A DNA stretch of 64,000 nucleotides from an uncultured Oscillospiraceae bacterium (GCA_958366985.1 CATXDC010000016.1:6341-70340); one strand, 5' to 3'. Positions 24,031 through 31,761 are shown, numbered from the stretch's first letter. Notes: generated by a model from the letters alone, not told the origin. A program made the numbers and translations.

Positions 24031-24506
24031 CTTTGTGTGGCGAAAACAGGATTGTTCCTTGACAACCGAATAATCATTCGCCAAATACTTTCTCTTTGTG
24101 CTTGCAATAAGCATTAGCGTGTCGAGAGGTACGCCAAGACCTGCCGCAAGGCAGAGAGCGATAACTACCTACTCAAAATATCGGGCAGCTCCCGATTTCG
24201 CAGTAATCCACAAAGAGGATAATGATACTCCCGTCCAGTCACAGTCCGAGCGTGATAAAACCGTCGCAGGCAATGAGGGCGGCTCTGGCAGACCGTCAGT
24301 TGGGGTGGAACTCCCGTGGTGTCAGTTCGCTGCTGACCGTTTGGCGACTTCCCTGCGTGAAACGCACTTGCATCTTCGGGGTGTCGAGGACAAATAGAGA
24401 TGCTTCTATCATAAAGCCAAATGCAAGGTGGTCTATGGAAACAGAGAATTGTTTATGCTCTCCCGACCTTAAAAACTTCCTTGTGTTTGGCTGACTACAT
24501 AGGCGG
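24031..24506 (+). other. GC-rich, hairpin-rich intergenic element (candidate noncoding RNA)
   Basis: About 475 bp with GC content above its surroundings and local stems: CTGCC-GCAA-GGCAG with a GNRA loop (24141-24154) and ATCGGG-CAGCT-CCCGAT (24179-24195). Two overlapping open frames exist (24098-24397, 24222-24494), but neither has a good ribosome site or a recognisable domain. I favour a structured noncoding region over a gene. Confidence 0.45.
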
Positions 24507-24508
24507 AA

Positions 24509-24534
24509 CTTATCTGCCTAAATCCAGATAGGAG
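24509..24534 (+). promoter_or_regulatory. Hairpin at the ribosome site of the PemK-like gene
   Basis: TATCTG pairs with CAGATA, which runs directly into GGAGG before GTG 24545. The arrangement repeats that before the sigma-like gene (hairpin ending in GATAGGAGG). Confidence 0.55.
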
Positions 24535-24544
24535 GTTAAACATA

Positions 24545-24904
24545 GTGGATAGAACAATTAAGCGTGGCGACATTTACTACGCAGATTTAAATCCTGTTAT
24601 CGGCTCAGAGCAAGGAGGAACACGACCAGTACTTGTCATCTCCAATGATATAGGCAACAAGCATAGTCCTACAGTCATTATTGCCGCCATTACGAGCCGA
24701 GTACTTACAAAGAAGAAATTACCTACACACTTTTATTTAGGCGAAGTTGAGGGGCTTCCTGCGAATTCTATTATTCTATTTGAGCAGCTGCGCACGATTG
24801 ATAAGAGACGACTGAAAGAGCATATCGGAATAATTGACAGCCAACAAATTATTGGAGCTGACAAGTCACTTTTAATTAGTCTGGGACTTGATAAGAAGGA
24901 CTGA
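24545..24904 (+). CDS. PemK/MazF-family endoribonuclease-like protein
   Basis: A 119-residue protein with the MazF fold signatures: KRGDIYYADLNPVIGSEQGG at residues 4-23, followed by TRPVLVISND, the PTVIIAAITS strand and the C-terminal EQLRTIDKRRL. MazF/PemK toxins cut single-stranded mRNA at short sites. Start GTG 24545 lies behind GATAGGAGG. No antitoxin gene of the MazE type is next to it; in mobile elements solitary copies of this type are frequent and may act as regulators or be controlled by an RNA. The hairpin-rich sequence upstream is worth noting for that reason. Confidence 0.85.
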   Translation: MDRTIKRGDIYYADLNPVIGSEQGGTRPVLVISNDIGNKHSPTVIIAAITSRVLTKKKLPTHFYLGEVEGLPANSIILFEQLRTIDKRRLKEHIGIIDSQQIIGADKSLLISLGLDKKD

Positions 24905-24965
24905 CCCTCTCGGTATACGGTACAAGCAATGGTTCATATATTGAGAACGAGGGAGGTGCTGACAG

Positions 24966-25172
24966 CTGAAACATAGAGAGTTTTTATATGTTGGCGATCC
25001 CGTCCCACAATTAAACGAACGGGAACACGCAAAGTTTTTATTGAATGTTCAGAAGTCAATCCTTTTTTCACTTGAAAAAAGGAATTTACTTACGGGATCT
25101 CAGCGTGAACGCTGTTTGACTATACTCGAAAATCAATACATGCAAAGTCAAAAGAATGAACGCCGAGCTTGA
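24966..25172 (+). CDS. Small conserved mobile-element protein (non-ATG start)
   Basis: A 68-residue frame beginning at CTG 24966, 9 bases after GGGAGG (24951-24956), reading KHREFLYVGDPVPQLNEREH and later LEKRNLLTGSQRERC, then ending NERRA. I know this short protein as a frequent companion upstream of large serine recombinases in Firmicute elements; its function is unknown. The stop codon lies within the terminator stem. The start is uncertain because no ATG or GTG fits. Confidence 0.6.
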   Translation: MKHREFLYVGDPVPQLNEREHAKFLLNVQKSILFSLEKRNLLTGSQRERCLTILENQYMQSQKNERRA

Positions 25173-25187
25173 TTGCTTGGCGTTTTT
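25159..25187 (+). terminator. Terminator overlapping the stop of the small conserved gene
   Basis: AACGCC (25159-25164) pairs with GGCGTT (25179-25184), extended by G-C pairs inside; TTTTT tail. Confidence 0.75.
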
Positions 25188-25222
25188 ACATATTAAAGTG
25201 TTAGAATTAAAGATTTACACAT

Positions 25223-25251
25223 TCGACACCTCTCAGTAATTTTTCTATAAT
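25223..25251 (+). promoter_or_regulatory. Sigma-A-like promoter of the recombinase
   Basis: -35 TCGACA (25223-25228), 17-bp spacer, -10 TATAAT (25246-25251). It resembles a vegetative promoter, not a sigma-E or sigma-K promoter. Confidence 0.7.
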
Positions 25252-25292
25252 AAAGTACGGTAAACGGAGTTTGCTGAGAAAGGAGTTTTTCT

Positions 25293-26972
25293 ATGAACAA
25301 GTATGAGCGCTTAAACGAAGAGCGGAAGATGATAGATACCCGAAAGCGTGTAGCTGCGTATTGCCGGGTTTCCACAGATAATGAAGACCAAGCAAATTCA
25401 TTTGAAAGTCAACAGCGATATTTCAAACAGTATATTGAGCGTAATCCGGATTGGGAACTGTATGAGATTTTTGCCGATGAAGGAATCTCTGGTACAAACA
25501 CAAAAAAGCGCAAAGAATTTAACCGAATGATAGCCTGCGCTAAGAATGGCGATTTTGACTTGATTATTACGAAAGAGATTTCCCGTTTTGCGAGAAATAC
25601 TCTCGATAGTATATATTACACCCGTGACCTCAAAAAACACGGTGTCGGTGTTATCTTTATGAACGACAATATCAACACTTTAGACGGCGATGCGGAGCTT
25701 CGACTTGCGATAATGTCCTCGATTGCACAGGAAGAAAGCCGCAAGACTTCTGAACGTGTAAAATGGGGACAAAAAAGGCAAATGGAGCAAGGCGTTGTGT
25801 TCGGCAGAAGTATGCTCGGTTACGATGTTGAAAACGGTAAAATGACTATCAATGAAGAAGGAGCAAAGATTGTACGCCTTATCTTTCAAAAGTTCGTGAA
25901 TGAGGGCAAAGGAACGCACGTCATCGCCCGTGAGCTTTGTGAAGAAGGTATCAGACCTATGCGTGTTAAGAACTGGCAGAACACAGTCATTCTCCGTATT
26001 ATTCGCAATGAAAAATACTGCGGTGATTTGGTTCAGAAAAAAACCTATACGCCGGATTTCCTCTCCCACGAAAAGAAATATAATCGAGGTCAAGAGGAAT
26101 TTATAATTATCAAAGATCATCACGAACCTATTATATCACGTGAGTTGTTTGAAGAAGCAAACCGCATTTTAGATGAGCGTTCTCTTTCACAAGAAGGTAA
26201 GGCGAAGTACAGCAATCGCTATCCGTTCTCTGGTAAAATCAAATGCGGATGCTGCGGCTCAAGCTATGTGGCAAGGTATAAAACAAGAAAAGACGGTAGC
26301 TGCTATAAGGCTTGGAGATGCAATGAAGCCGCCAAGCACGGCAGTCCTCACGTTGATAATGCGGGAAACCAAGTCGGCTGCACAGGTGTAAGTATTCGCA
26401 ATGAAGATGCGACACATATTATGTTCCTTGTAACAAAGGAATTGAAACTCAAGCAGACGAAAATCATAAAAAATCTCATTTCCATTATTCAATCTATTAT
26501 CTCTATGGACACCGCAGGAACGGATGTCGAAAAACTGAAAGCGAAAATCCAAACTACCCAGGATAAACGTACAAAGCTCATTGATATTTATATGTCTGGA
26601 GATATAACCAAAGAAGAATTTAGTGCGGCACGGTCAAAATGTGATAATGAAATCAAGGAGCTTCAATCAGTTATCGACAGCTTCGACAAACAGCAAACTA
26701 TGATTAGGCAGCAACAGGAGCTTGTTCAGGAAATCAGCGATGCCATAAATGAGATTGTCGACGGCGTGGAATACGATGACGAGTTCTATAAGCACATATT
26801 AGATAAGATGGTGGTCAACGATAAGGATAACATTGATGTATATTTAAACTTACTTCCTATTAAATGGAGCTATACGGTTGCAAAAGCGTCAAAAAAAGCG
26901 TTAGCCCCTGAAAGGAACATTTCCGCCTCTTCTGTTCCTATATCCGTAAGCAGTCCCTTAAGCTCGGCGTAA
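25293..26972 (+). CDS. Large serine recombinase (integrase/excisionase of the element)
   Basis: A 559-residue recombinase: resolvase catalytic domain with the nucleophile Ser in YCRVSTDNEDQ (about residue 32), conserved Arg in SRFARN, a recombinase domain at about 175-290, a zinc beta-ribbon (CGCCGSSY, WRC, GC; about 320-370), a long coiled coil (about 410-500) and a C-terminal tail. ATG 25293 is behind AAAGGAG. Such enzymes integrate circular elements between short attP/attB sites. The reading frame runs through the element/host junction near 26,930, so about the last 15 residues are encoded by antisense cotJC; the protein made from the excised circle would end differently. Confidence 0.92.
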   Translation: MNKYERLNEERKMIDTRKRVAAYCRVSTDNEDQANSFESQQRYFKQYIERNPDWELYEIFADEGISGTNTKKRKEFNRMIACAKNGDFDLIITKEISRFARNTLDSIYYTRDLKKHGVGVIFMNDNINTLDGDAELRLAIMSSIAQEESRKTSERVKWGQKRQMEQGVVFGRSMLGYDVENGKMTINEEGAKIVRLIFQKFVNEGKGTHVIARELCEEGIRPMRVKNWQNTVILRIIRNEKYCGDLVQKKTYTPDFLSHEKKYNRGQEEFIIIKDHHEPIISRELFEEANRILDERSLSQEGKAKYSNRYPFSGKIKCGCCGSSYVARYKTRKDGSCYKAWRCNEAAKHGSPHVDNAGNQVGCTGVSIRNEDATHIMFLVTKELKLKQTKIIKNLISIIQSIISMDTAGTDVEKLKAKIQTTQDKRTKLIDIYMSGDITKEEFSAARSKCDNEIKELQSVIDSFDKQQTMIRQQQELVQEISDAINEIVDGVEYDDEFYKHILDKMVVNDKDNIDVYLNLLPIKWSYTVAKASKKALAPERNISASSVPISVSSPLSSA

Positions 26973-27121
26973 GGCATTGAAAAGCGCTGACTGAGATATC
27001 TCAGGGAAGCACCCAGCTCTCCGTCGGGACCGCCGTACTGGGTCATGATTATTTTTGCATAAACAGGATTGGGCGTTTTAATGTTTACAGGGTACTGAAG
27101 CTTTTTCTCATAATTCCACAT
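26870..27121 (-). pseudogene. cotJC: cotJC, 5' part only, interrupted by the element
   Basis: The reading frame from ATG 27121 (behind GGAGG) matches the CotJC N-terminus: MWNYEKKLQYPVNIKTPNPV, then MTQYGGPDGELGASLRYL and KGLLTDIGTEE. Homology ends after codon 65 (26927); the following 18 codons (AEMFLSGANAF and onward) are element DNA read backwards to a stop. A full CotJC is a manganese-catalase-like spore coat protein of roughly 190 residues; the rest should lie beyond the left end of the element. cotJA and cotJB precede it intact. Confidence 0.88.
26915..26945. mobile_element. Right-hand attachment site (element/cotJC junction)
   Basis: Codon 65 of cotJC (26927-26929) is the last position that fits the CotJC family; from there leftwards the sequence belongs to the recombinase gene. 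The crossover core must lie within a few bases of 26,927-26,935. The other attachment site is outside the window, so the exact core cannot be fixed. Confidence 0.75.
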
Positions 27122-27373
27122 TTAGTTTGCACCTCCAACGTTTTCCCAGGGCCACGGGTCTTTGAGCCATGAGGAACCGTCGCTCTGCTCAGAGGATAAA
27201 GGTCCGTACTGGCTTTCATATTCTTCTGTAAGAGCCCGTGCTTCATTTGTATATTTTTTAAATTTTTTTACCGCTTCGGGACAGTCAGGATGAGTGTTGA
27301 GAAAAATGTGCAGTTCCCATGCAGCGAACTGAGCGATGCTCAGCTTTTTCAAAAGTGCTTCTCTGTCAGTCAT
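27122..27373 (-). CDS. cotJB: Spore coat protein CotJB
   Basis: An 83-residue protein (MTDREALLKKLSIAQFAAWE at the start, DPWPWENVGGAN at the end) typical of CotJB, an inner-coat protein of unknown biochemistry made in the mother cell. ATG 27373 overlaps the cotJA stop (ATGA) and sits behind AGGAGG; a slightly earlier in-frame ATG (27382) is less well placed. It is followed directly by the interrupted cotJC. Confidence 0.9.
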   Translation of the reverse strand: MTDREALLKKLSIAQFAAWELHIFLNTHPDCPEAVKKFKKYTNEARALTEEYESQYGPLSSEQSDGSSWLKDPWPWENVGGAN

Positions 27374-27615
27374 ATACCGCATCCTCCTTCACCCAAGAAA
27401 GGTTTGTCCAGACAGGGGAAGAGTGTTCCCTTTTTAAAGCCTTCCTGTGATGAATAAGGCTGAGAAAACTGCTGGAAAGGTATATATGCCATTGCGGGAA
27501 CAGGATTTTTCGGCAGCGGAGAAGTAGGTCTGTAACTTTCTTCACAGTTGTCGTCACTGTCGGCGCTATTGAGTCCCGAAAAATAGGGATTAAAGAAATT
27601 ATCAAAGTTTTCCAT
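27370..27615 (-). CDS. cotJA: Spore coat-associated protein CotJA
   Basis: An 81-residue protein starting MENFDNFFNPYF behind AAAAGGAG, with the CotJA pattern PVPAMAYIPFQQFSQPY and the C-terminal LDKPFLGEGGC. It is the first gene of the cotJABC operon. Upstream, CATACTAT (complement of 27657-27664) resembles the -10 of mother-cell sigma-E promoters, though no convincing -35 is seen. Confidence 0.9.
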   Translation of the reverse strand: MENFDNFFNPYFSGLNSADSDDNCEESYRPTSPLPKNPVPAMAYIPFQQFSQPYSSQEGFKKGTLFPCLDKPFLGEGGCGI

Positions 27616-27656
27616 GGTTTCAACTCCTTTTGTACATTTGGGCAAGTCCCTTTTAT

Positions 27657-27664
27657 ATAGTATG
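27657..27664 (-). promoter_or_regulatory. Possible sigma-E -10 of the cotJ operon
   Basis: On the minus strand the sequence CATACTAT fits the sigma-E -10 consensus and lies about 42 bp upstream of cotJA. The -35 is poor, so this is tentative. Confidence 0.4.
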
Positions 27665-27762
27665 AAAAAGAGTAAATTTGGTGAGTCAAAGGAATAAGAC
27701 AGCGGAATACTTTATGAAATATGATTTTATTACTGTTTAAAGCAAAAACTTTAAAAATATAC

Positions 27763-27791
27763 TTGATTTTTTCAGGACAATAAATTATAAT
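27763..27791 (+). promoter_or_regulatory. Promoter of tRNA-Ser
   Basis: -35 TTGATT (27763-27768), 17-bp spacer, -10 TATAAT (27786-27791), ending 28 bp before the tRNA. Confidence 0.75.
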
Positions 27792-27819
27792 ATAGAGCGT
27801 CGCTTGACTGAAAGCATAT

Positions 27820-27912
27820 GGAGAGTTGTCCGAGCTGGTCGAAGGAGCACGATTGGAAATCGTGTAAGTCGCTAAAACGGCTTCGAGGGTTCGAATCCCT
27901 TGCTCTCCGCCA
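27820..27912 (+). tRNA. tRNA-Ser (anticodon GGA), CCA encoded
   Basis: Acceptor stem GGAGAGT/GCTCTCC, anticodon arm CACGA-TTGGAAA-TCGTG with anticodon GGA, a long variable arm (AGTCGCTAAAACGGCTT) as expected for tRNA-Ser, T-arm GAGGG-TTCGAAT-CCCTT, discriminator G at 27909 and CCA at 27910-27912. It reads UCC and UCU. It is intact, so it is not the insertion target of the element. Confidence 0.95.
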
Positions 27913-27915
27913 CAC

Positions 27916-27947
27916 CTGCGGTGAGCATTTGCGCACCGCAGTTTTTC
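27916..27947 (+). terminator. Terminator of tRNA-Ser
   Basis: CTGCGGTG (27916-27923) pairs with CACCGCAG (27934-27941), followed by TTTTTC. Confidence 0.85.
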
Positions 27948-28010
27948 TTTTTTACAGCAAAGATGCCCACATTTGCAATGGACAGCTATTTTGTCAACAT
28001 TTCTCGCCAG

Positions 28011-28050
28011 ACTGAGTCTGGAGGCAATTTGCGTTTTGGACTCAGTTTTT
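28011..28050. terminator. Terminator-like hairpin
   Basis: ACTGAGTC (28011-28018) and GACTCAGT (28039-28046) with a T-rich tail. No gene lies between it and the tRNA terminator. Confidence 0.6.
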
Positions 28051-28109
28051 ATTTTGCTTTTTGCTTGTGTTTATAGCGGGTATCTGTTTTGTCAACGCTT
28101 CCCATAGTA

Positions 28110-28145
28110 AAAGCCGCAATCTTATTTAAAGATTGCGGCTTTTTG
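28110..28145. terminator. Strong terminator hairpin
   Basis: AAAGCCGCAATCTT pairs with AAGATTGCGGCTTTTT. It lies in a 300-bp gene-free stretch before 28216. Confidence 0.75.
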
Positions 28146-28215
28146 ATATTATTTATATACATGACTCAGTTAAAACGGTATAATAAAAAAGAAATAATAT
28201 AAAGGAGATGGTTTT

Positions 28216-28611
28216 TTGCTGTTTCATATGTTCAAGAGTCAGGAAGAAAGAAGAAATTTTGGCGGATCTAATTTTATAGAAATTCAGCACTGCAAATTGC
28301 CTGAAAGCACAAAACTCGAAAAAATCATTTCTGTAAAAGAAGTTTCTCATTGGGAAAATGATTCTCTTTATGTTTCCGGCGATGATATGAATTTGTTCTA
28401 TGAGCGATATAAAGACATTATTACCGGAGGAGTTTACAACAACTGTAAAAGCGGCAATATGGATTTATATGGAATAAATTTCTATTCACGGGAAAAAGCA
28501 GATCTTATTATGAATCGCATAGAGAAAGAAAAGCCGCAGGAATATGAAATTTTGCTCAGGTGGCTTAAATCCGGAACAGATTATATAGGATTCTATGTTT
28601 TGGGTGTGTAA
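28216..28611 (+). CDS. Hypothetical protein, 131 aa
   Basis: Start TTG 28216 is 8 bases behind AAAGGAG; the first ATG (28228) is too far from it. The protein is soluble, mixed alpha/beta (SLYVSGDDMNLFYERYKDII, later YGINFYSREKADLIM and LRWLKSGTDYIGFYVLG). I recognise no family. It stands alone between terminators. The spacing of the C-terminal half resembles small immunity-type proteins, but that is only a resemblance. Confidence 0.65.
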   Translation: MLFHMFKSQEERRNFGGSNFIEIQHCKLPESTKLEKIISVKEVSHWENDSLYVSGDDMNLFYERYKDIITGGVYNNCKSGNMDLYGINFYSREKADLIMNRIEKEKPQEYEILLRWLKSGTDYIGFYVLGV

Positions 28612-28665
28612 ATAAAAGGTATCATTTTGTTTAACGCTCAATCTTATTTTTATAACCATTAAAAT

Positions 28666-28712
28666 AAAAGCATCTGTTATCGGCCATTGCGGTCATTAGC
28701 AGATGCTTTATT
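28666..28712. terminator. Bidirectional terminator
   Basis: AAAAGCATCTG (28666-28676) pairs with CAGATGCTTTA (28700-28710), with A- and T-runs on the two sides; it serves the convergent genes 28216 and 28731. Confidence 0.7.
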
Positions 28713-28730
28713 ATGTTGAAAAAATATTGG

Positions 28731-29776
28731 CTATATGGCGGAATGGCTGTGGATGTGATTGTCGTTAAAATCGTGGCTGTGTTTGTGGTTTTCATGGTCA
28801 GCGTCGTGAGTGTGTATGTGACTGTGGGTGTGTTCATGGGGATGAGTGTGAACTATATTTCCGTGGCTGTGCTCGTGGCAGTGAATATGTGTGTGCATAT
28901 GGGTATGCTGAAGCTCGATTGTATCTTTTACAATAAGTACGGTTCCGGCAATCATAATTAAAAGTGCGATGTAAAACTGTAGTGACGGCTGTTCGCCTAT
29001 TAATATCATGCTGAATATTACTCCCAAAAAGGGCACTATTGAATAATATGCGCTTGTTTTGGCTGCACCCAAATCTTTCTGAGCCATTATGTAAAAATTG
29101 ATACTTAATCCGTAAGAGACAAATCCAAGTATCATAATGGCGGCAATTAAGCTAAGAGCAGGTATTTTTTCTCCTATAATTGAGGCGATAATAAGACTTC
29201 CGATTCCCGAGAAGCAACCCTTTATTGCCACTATTTCTTCAGAGCTTTTGCTGCTTATCATTTTAGTGCAGTTGTTTTCAAATCCCCAGCATGTACAGGC
29301 TGCAAGTATAAGGATAGAGCCTTCGTTGAATGTGAAAGCTCCGGATTTGCTGTCAAGGCTAAGTATGACGCTTGCAGTTGTTACAAGAATAATAGCAGTC
29401 CAGAGTTTTTTTGAAATGAATTCTTTAAAGATAATAAGAGCAATCAGACTTGTGGCTACAATTTCAAAATTGTTTAAAAGCGATGCGTTGGAAGATGTTG
29501 TTCTCGAAACGCCAAGCATTAAAAGAATCGGTGCAGCGATATCGAGAATTACCATAGCGAAAACATAGGGGAAATCTTTGCGTGTAAGAGGTTCCTTTTT
29601 GTCGCTTTTTCCTGTGACTTTTTTAAAGCCAAATATATGACCATACCTGTTCCGGCTCCCAGATATAAAAATGCTGCCAGCATGGTAGGTTCTGACTTTG
29701 TAAGCAGAAGCTTTGAAAGAGGTATATTAACTGCGTAGAAAACTGCTGCAAGTATTGCGAAAACCTTGGCTTTCAC
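28731..29776 (-). pseudogene. DMT/EamA-family transporter with His-rich tail, frameshifted
   Basis: Two frames form one EamA-type permease. The first (29549-29776) has MKAKVFAILAAVFYAVNIPL and one further helix; the second (28731-29555) carries the remaining helices and a C-terminal tail with about 20 His in some 50 residues (HTHMHTHIHCHEHSHG and on). A one-base loss in the T6 run at 29619-29624 breaks the frame: restoring one base gives a continuous protein. The tail probably binds Zn or Ni in the cytoplasm. The shift could be a real mutation, phase variation or a sequencing error. Confidence 0.8.
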
Positions 29777-29813
29777 GTTTTTGCCTCCTTAAATTTGAGC
29801 TGCAATCGGATAT

Positions 29814-29849
29814 AAAACGCTCTCGATAGAATATATCGGGAGCGTTTTT
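29814..29849 (-). terminator. Terminator between the MFS and DMT genes
   Basis: AAAACGCTC (29814-29822) and GAGCGTTTT (29840-29848) form a stem; strong in either direction. Confidence 0.75.
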
Positions 29850-29861
29850 GAATATGTGCGA

Positions 29862-31226
29862 TTATTTGTTTTCGTTTCGTTTGCTAAGAAGATTTTTCCT
29901 GAGTCTGTCGGCATCCTTTCTGACAAAGAACATGGGGATAAAGGCAATAAGTGCAATGACAGAGGAAGCAAGGAAAATTTCAAAGGGCGGCTTTGCAGCT
30001 ACAGGATCAAGGGGATTAAAGGAATTGATGCCTATGGCAAGGGTAATGATGGGTCCAATAATCATGGGAACCATAACCGTAAAGCACATTCTGACGCCCT
30101 GGAAACGACCTTCTGTGCCTTTTGGAATGTAGTCCTGAAAAGTGCTGTTAAGTGCACCTATCATGGAAAGCATACCGCCGAGCATCATAATTCCGCCGAT
30201 GTAGAGCAGGGGAAGATATACCGAAGAGGGCATAAACTTCATAAGATAGATGATAAATGTACCGGCTACGATTATGAATAAAATGGGCAGGAAAAAGCTC
30301 TTTCTGCCGAACTTGTCAAAAAGGATTCCTAAAACTGCTGTGACGGCCGAAGAGCCGATAATGACTATGGCTAAGGGGATAAGATAATCGGTGATTCCGA
30401 GAGTTTTAACTACGAAATTAATGAGATATGACATAAATACCTGCTGAGATATTCCTATCAGGCAGTAGCAGGCGAGGGTGACATAGAGCATCTTGTTTTC
30501 TCTGATGATGTTTTTTCTGAATCCGTAGAAAGTGGACTTGAGATAATCCGAGCTTTGAGTTTTTGTAATTTTTGCAGAATCTTTAAGAAGGAACAGTGAA
30601 AGAATACCTGCAATAATTGGGATGATACCGAGAATGTAGAAAAATCCGTTATAATTGCCTTTATCAAAAGTGAACATGGCTATTACGAGAGTTACAACCA
30701 TTGCAAACACCGAAAGGATCGACAGAATGGTGTTCATTTTACCACGGTTTGAAACATCGGTTACGTCGGTTACCCAGGCGTTGAAAGCAGCGTCGTTAGC
30801 GGTTGAACCGGCAACGGTCATAATGCAGTCAAAAATTACAAGGATAGCTACAACTGCTGCGCCTTTTTCCGGGGAAAAGTCAGTGGGTACAGCCGAAAAC
30901 ATAATAATTGTCAGACCCCAGAGTATGTAGCCGATTGAAATGAAGGGTTTTCTTTTGCCGCTTTTATCGCATAGACCTCCGGCAAAAATTGTAGTGACAG
31001 TGGCGGTTATGGCTGAGAAGATAACCATAAGAGTTGTGGCAATGTAGTAGAGGTTTCCGTATTTTGAGGTGTCCTCAAAAATATTCTGAGCAAAGGTGGC
31101 AAAATACATATTTTCGACCATCCATGCAATCTGTCCTACCAAACCGAAAAGTATTCCATTAAACCAGATTTTTCCGCCGAGCTTTGTGGATTTGACGGCG
31201 GAGGATAAAGCTTTATCTGAAGCCAT
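29862..31226 (-). CDS. MFS transporter (GPH-like sugar permease)
   Basis: A 454-residue protein with 12 predicted membrane segments. The N-terminus (ASDKALSSAVKSTKLGGKIW) precedes a first helix containing GLVGQIAWMVENMYF, and CDKSGKRKPFISIGY lies in the loop after TM3, where GPH/MelB-type cation symporters have DxTxSRxGR-like motifs. It starts behind a GGAGG-like site (complement of 31229-31233). The solute is unknown; GPH carriers usually move glycosides or hexuronides. It is flanked by terminators and so stands alone. Confidence 0.8.
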   Translation of the reverse strand: MASDKALSSAVKSTKLGGKIWFNGILFGLVGQIAWMVENMYFATFAQNIFEDTSKYGNLYYIATTLMVIFSAITATVTTIFAGGLCDKSGKRKPFISIGYILWGLTIIMFSAVPTDFSPEKGAAVVAILVIFDCIMTVAGSTANDAAFNAWVTDVTDVSNRGKMNTILSILSVFAMVVTLVIAMFTFDKGNYNGFFYILGIIPIIAGILSLFLLKDSAKITKTQSSDYLKSTFYGFRKNIIRENKMLYVTLACYCLIGISQQVFMSYLINFVVKTLGITDYLIPLAIVIIGSSAVTAVLGILFDKFGRKSFFLPILFIIVAGTFIIYLMKFMPSSVYLPLLYIGGIMMLGGMLSMIGALNSTFQDYIPKGTEGRFQGVRMCFTVMVPMIIGPIITLAIGINSFNPLDPVAAKPPFEIFLASSVIALIAFIPMFFVRKDADRLRKNLLSKRNENK

Positions 31227-31326
31227 AGCTTAGCCTCCCAAATATATTTTCTTATAACAAAAATACCATAATGATGATAAATATTCAAGTTAAAATGTTT
31301 ATTTTGCCGTAAATCCATTAAAAATA

Positions 31327-31358
31327 CCGCAGCAAATTTATTCTGCTGCGGCTTTTTT
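31327..31358. terminator. Terminator upstream of the MFS gene
   Basis: CCGCAGCA (31327-31334) pairs with TGCTGCGG (31344-31351), followed by CTTTTTTAA. Confidence 0.7.
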
Positions 31359-31423
31359 AATGCTTATGAGTATTAATATCTTTGACTTGCACAAAAGACG
31401 CTTATAGTATTGCGAACGAGTTT

Positions 31424-31633
31424 TTATTTTCTTCTATATTTTTTTCGGTCATCGCTTATTACCATACAGCCATGCCGACATTTCCAATTGTTGTTTTCGT
31501 CTCTGCAAATACCCAACAATTCGCACTGTCTGCAAAATTGCGGTACATTTTCTAAAAAATAAGGATCTTCATCATCAGAAAACAACTTTTCAAATACATT
31601 ACTGAGAAACTTTCCTAACTTAAAATATCCCAT
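31424..31633 (-). CDS. Small Cys-containing protein, 69 aa
   Basis: A 69-residue protein with clustered Cys residues (PQFCRQCELLGICRDENNNW, then KCRHGC) that look like a metal-binding knuckle, and a basic tail DDRKKYRRK. It begins MGYFKLGKFL behind AGAGAGG. Not recognised as a family. It is divergent from the XRE regulator at 31762. Confidence 0.6.
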   Translation of the reverse strand: MGYFKLGKFLSNVFEKLFSDDEDPYFLENVPQFCRQCELLGICRDENNNWKCRHGCMVISDDRKKYRRK

Positions 31634-31761
31634 TATAAAAACCTCTCTTCAGATATGATTTCTATCATTATACATCTGAAGATTAATATTGTAAACCTTA
31701 AGATGCTTATAAATTAACCTAAAAAGCCATATACTAAAACCATAGGATAGGTGGTGAGTAT

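Noticed and set aside
24098..24494. Two overlapping open frames of 99 and 90 codons before the PemK-like gene
   Set aside because: No ribosome site of quality, atypical composition with many Arg/Ser, no recognisable domain; kept as a noncoding candidate instead.
25223..25251. Sporulation-specific promoter for the recombinase
   Set aside because: The sequence fits a sigma-A promoter (TCGACA, 17 bp, TATAAT); nothing like a sigma-E or sigma-K -10 was seen, so developmental control of excision is unproven.
27820..27912. tRNA-Ser as the integration site of the element
   Set aside because: The tRNA is intact, lies about 0.9 kb from the junction and on the far side of cotJA; the interrupted cotJC frame locates the junction precisely.
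28731..28900. Apparent GTG/TGT-rich tandem repeat on the plus strand
   Set aside because: It is the codon echo of the His-rich tail of the minus-strand transporter, not an independent repeat array.
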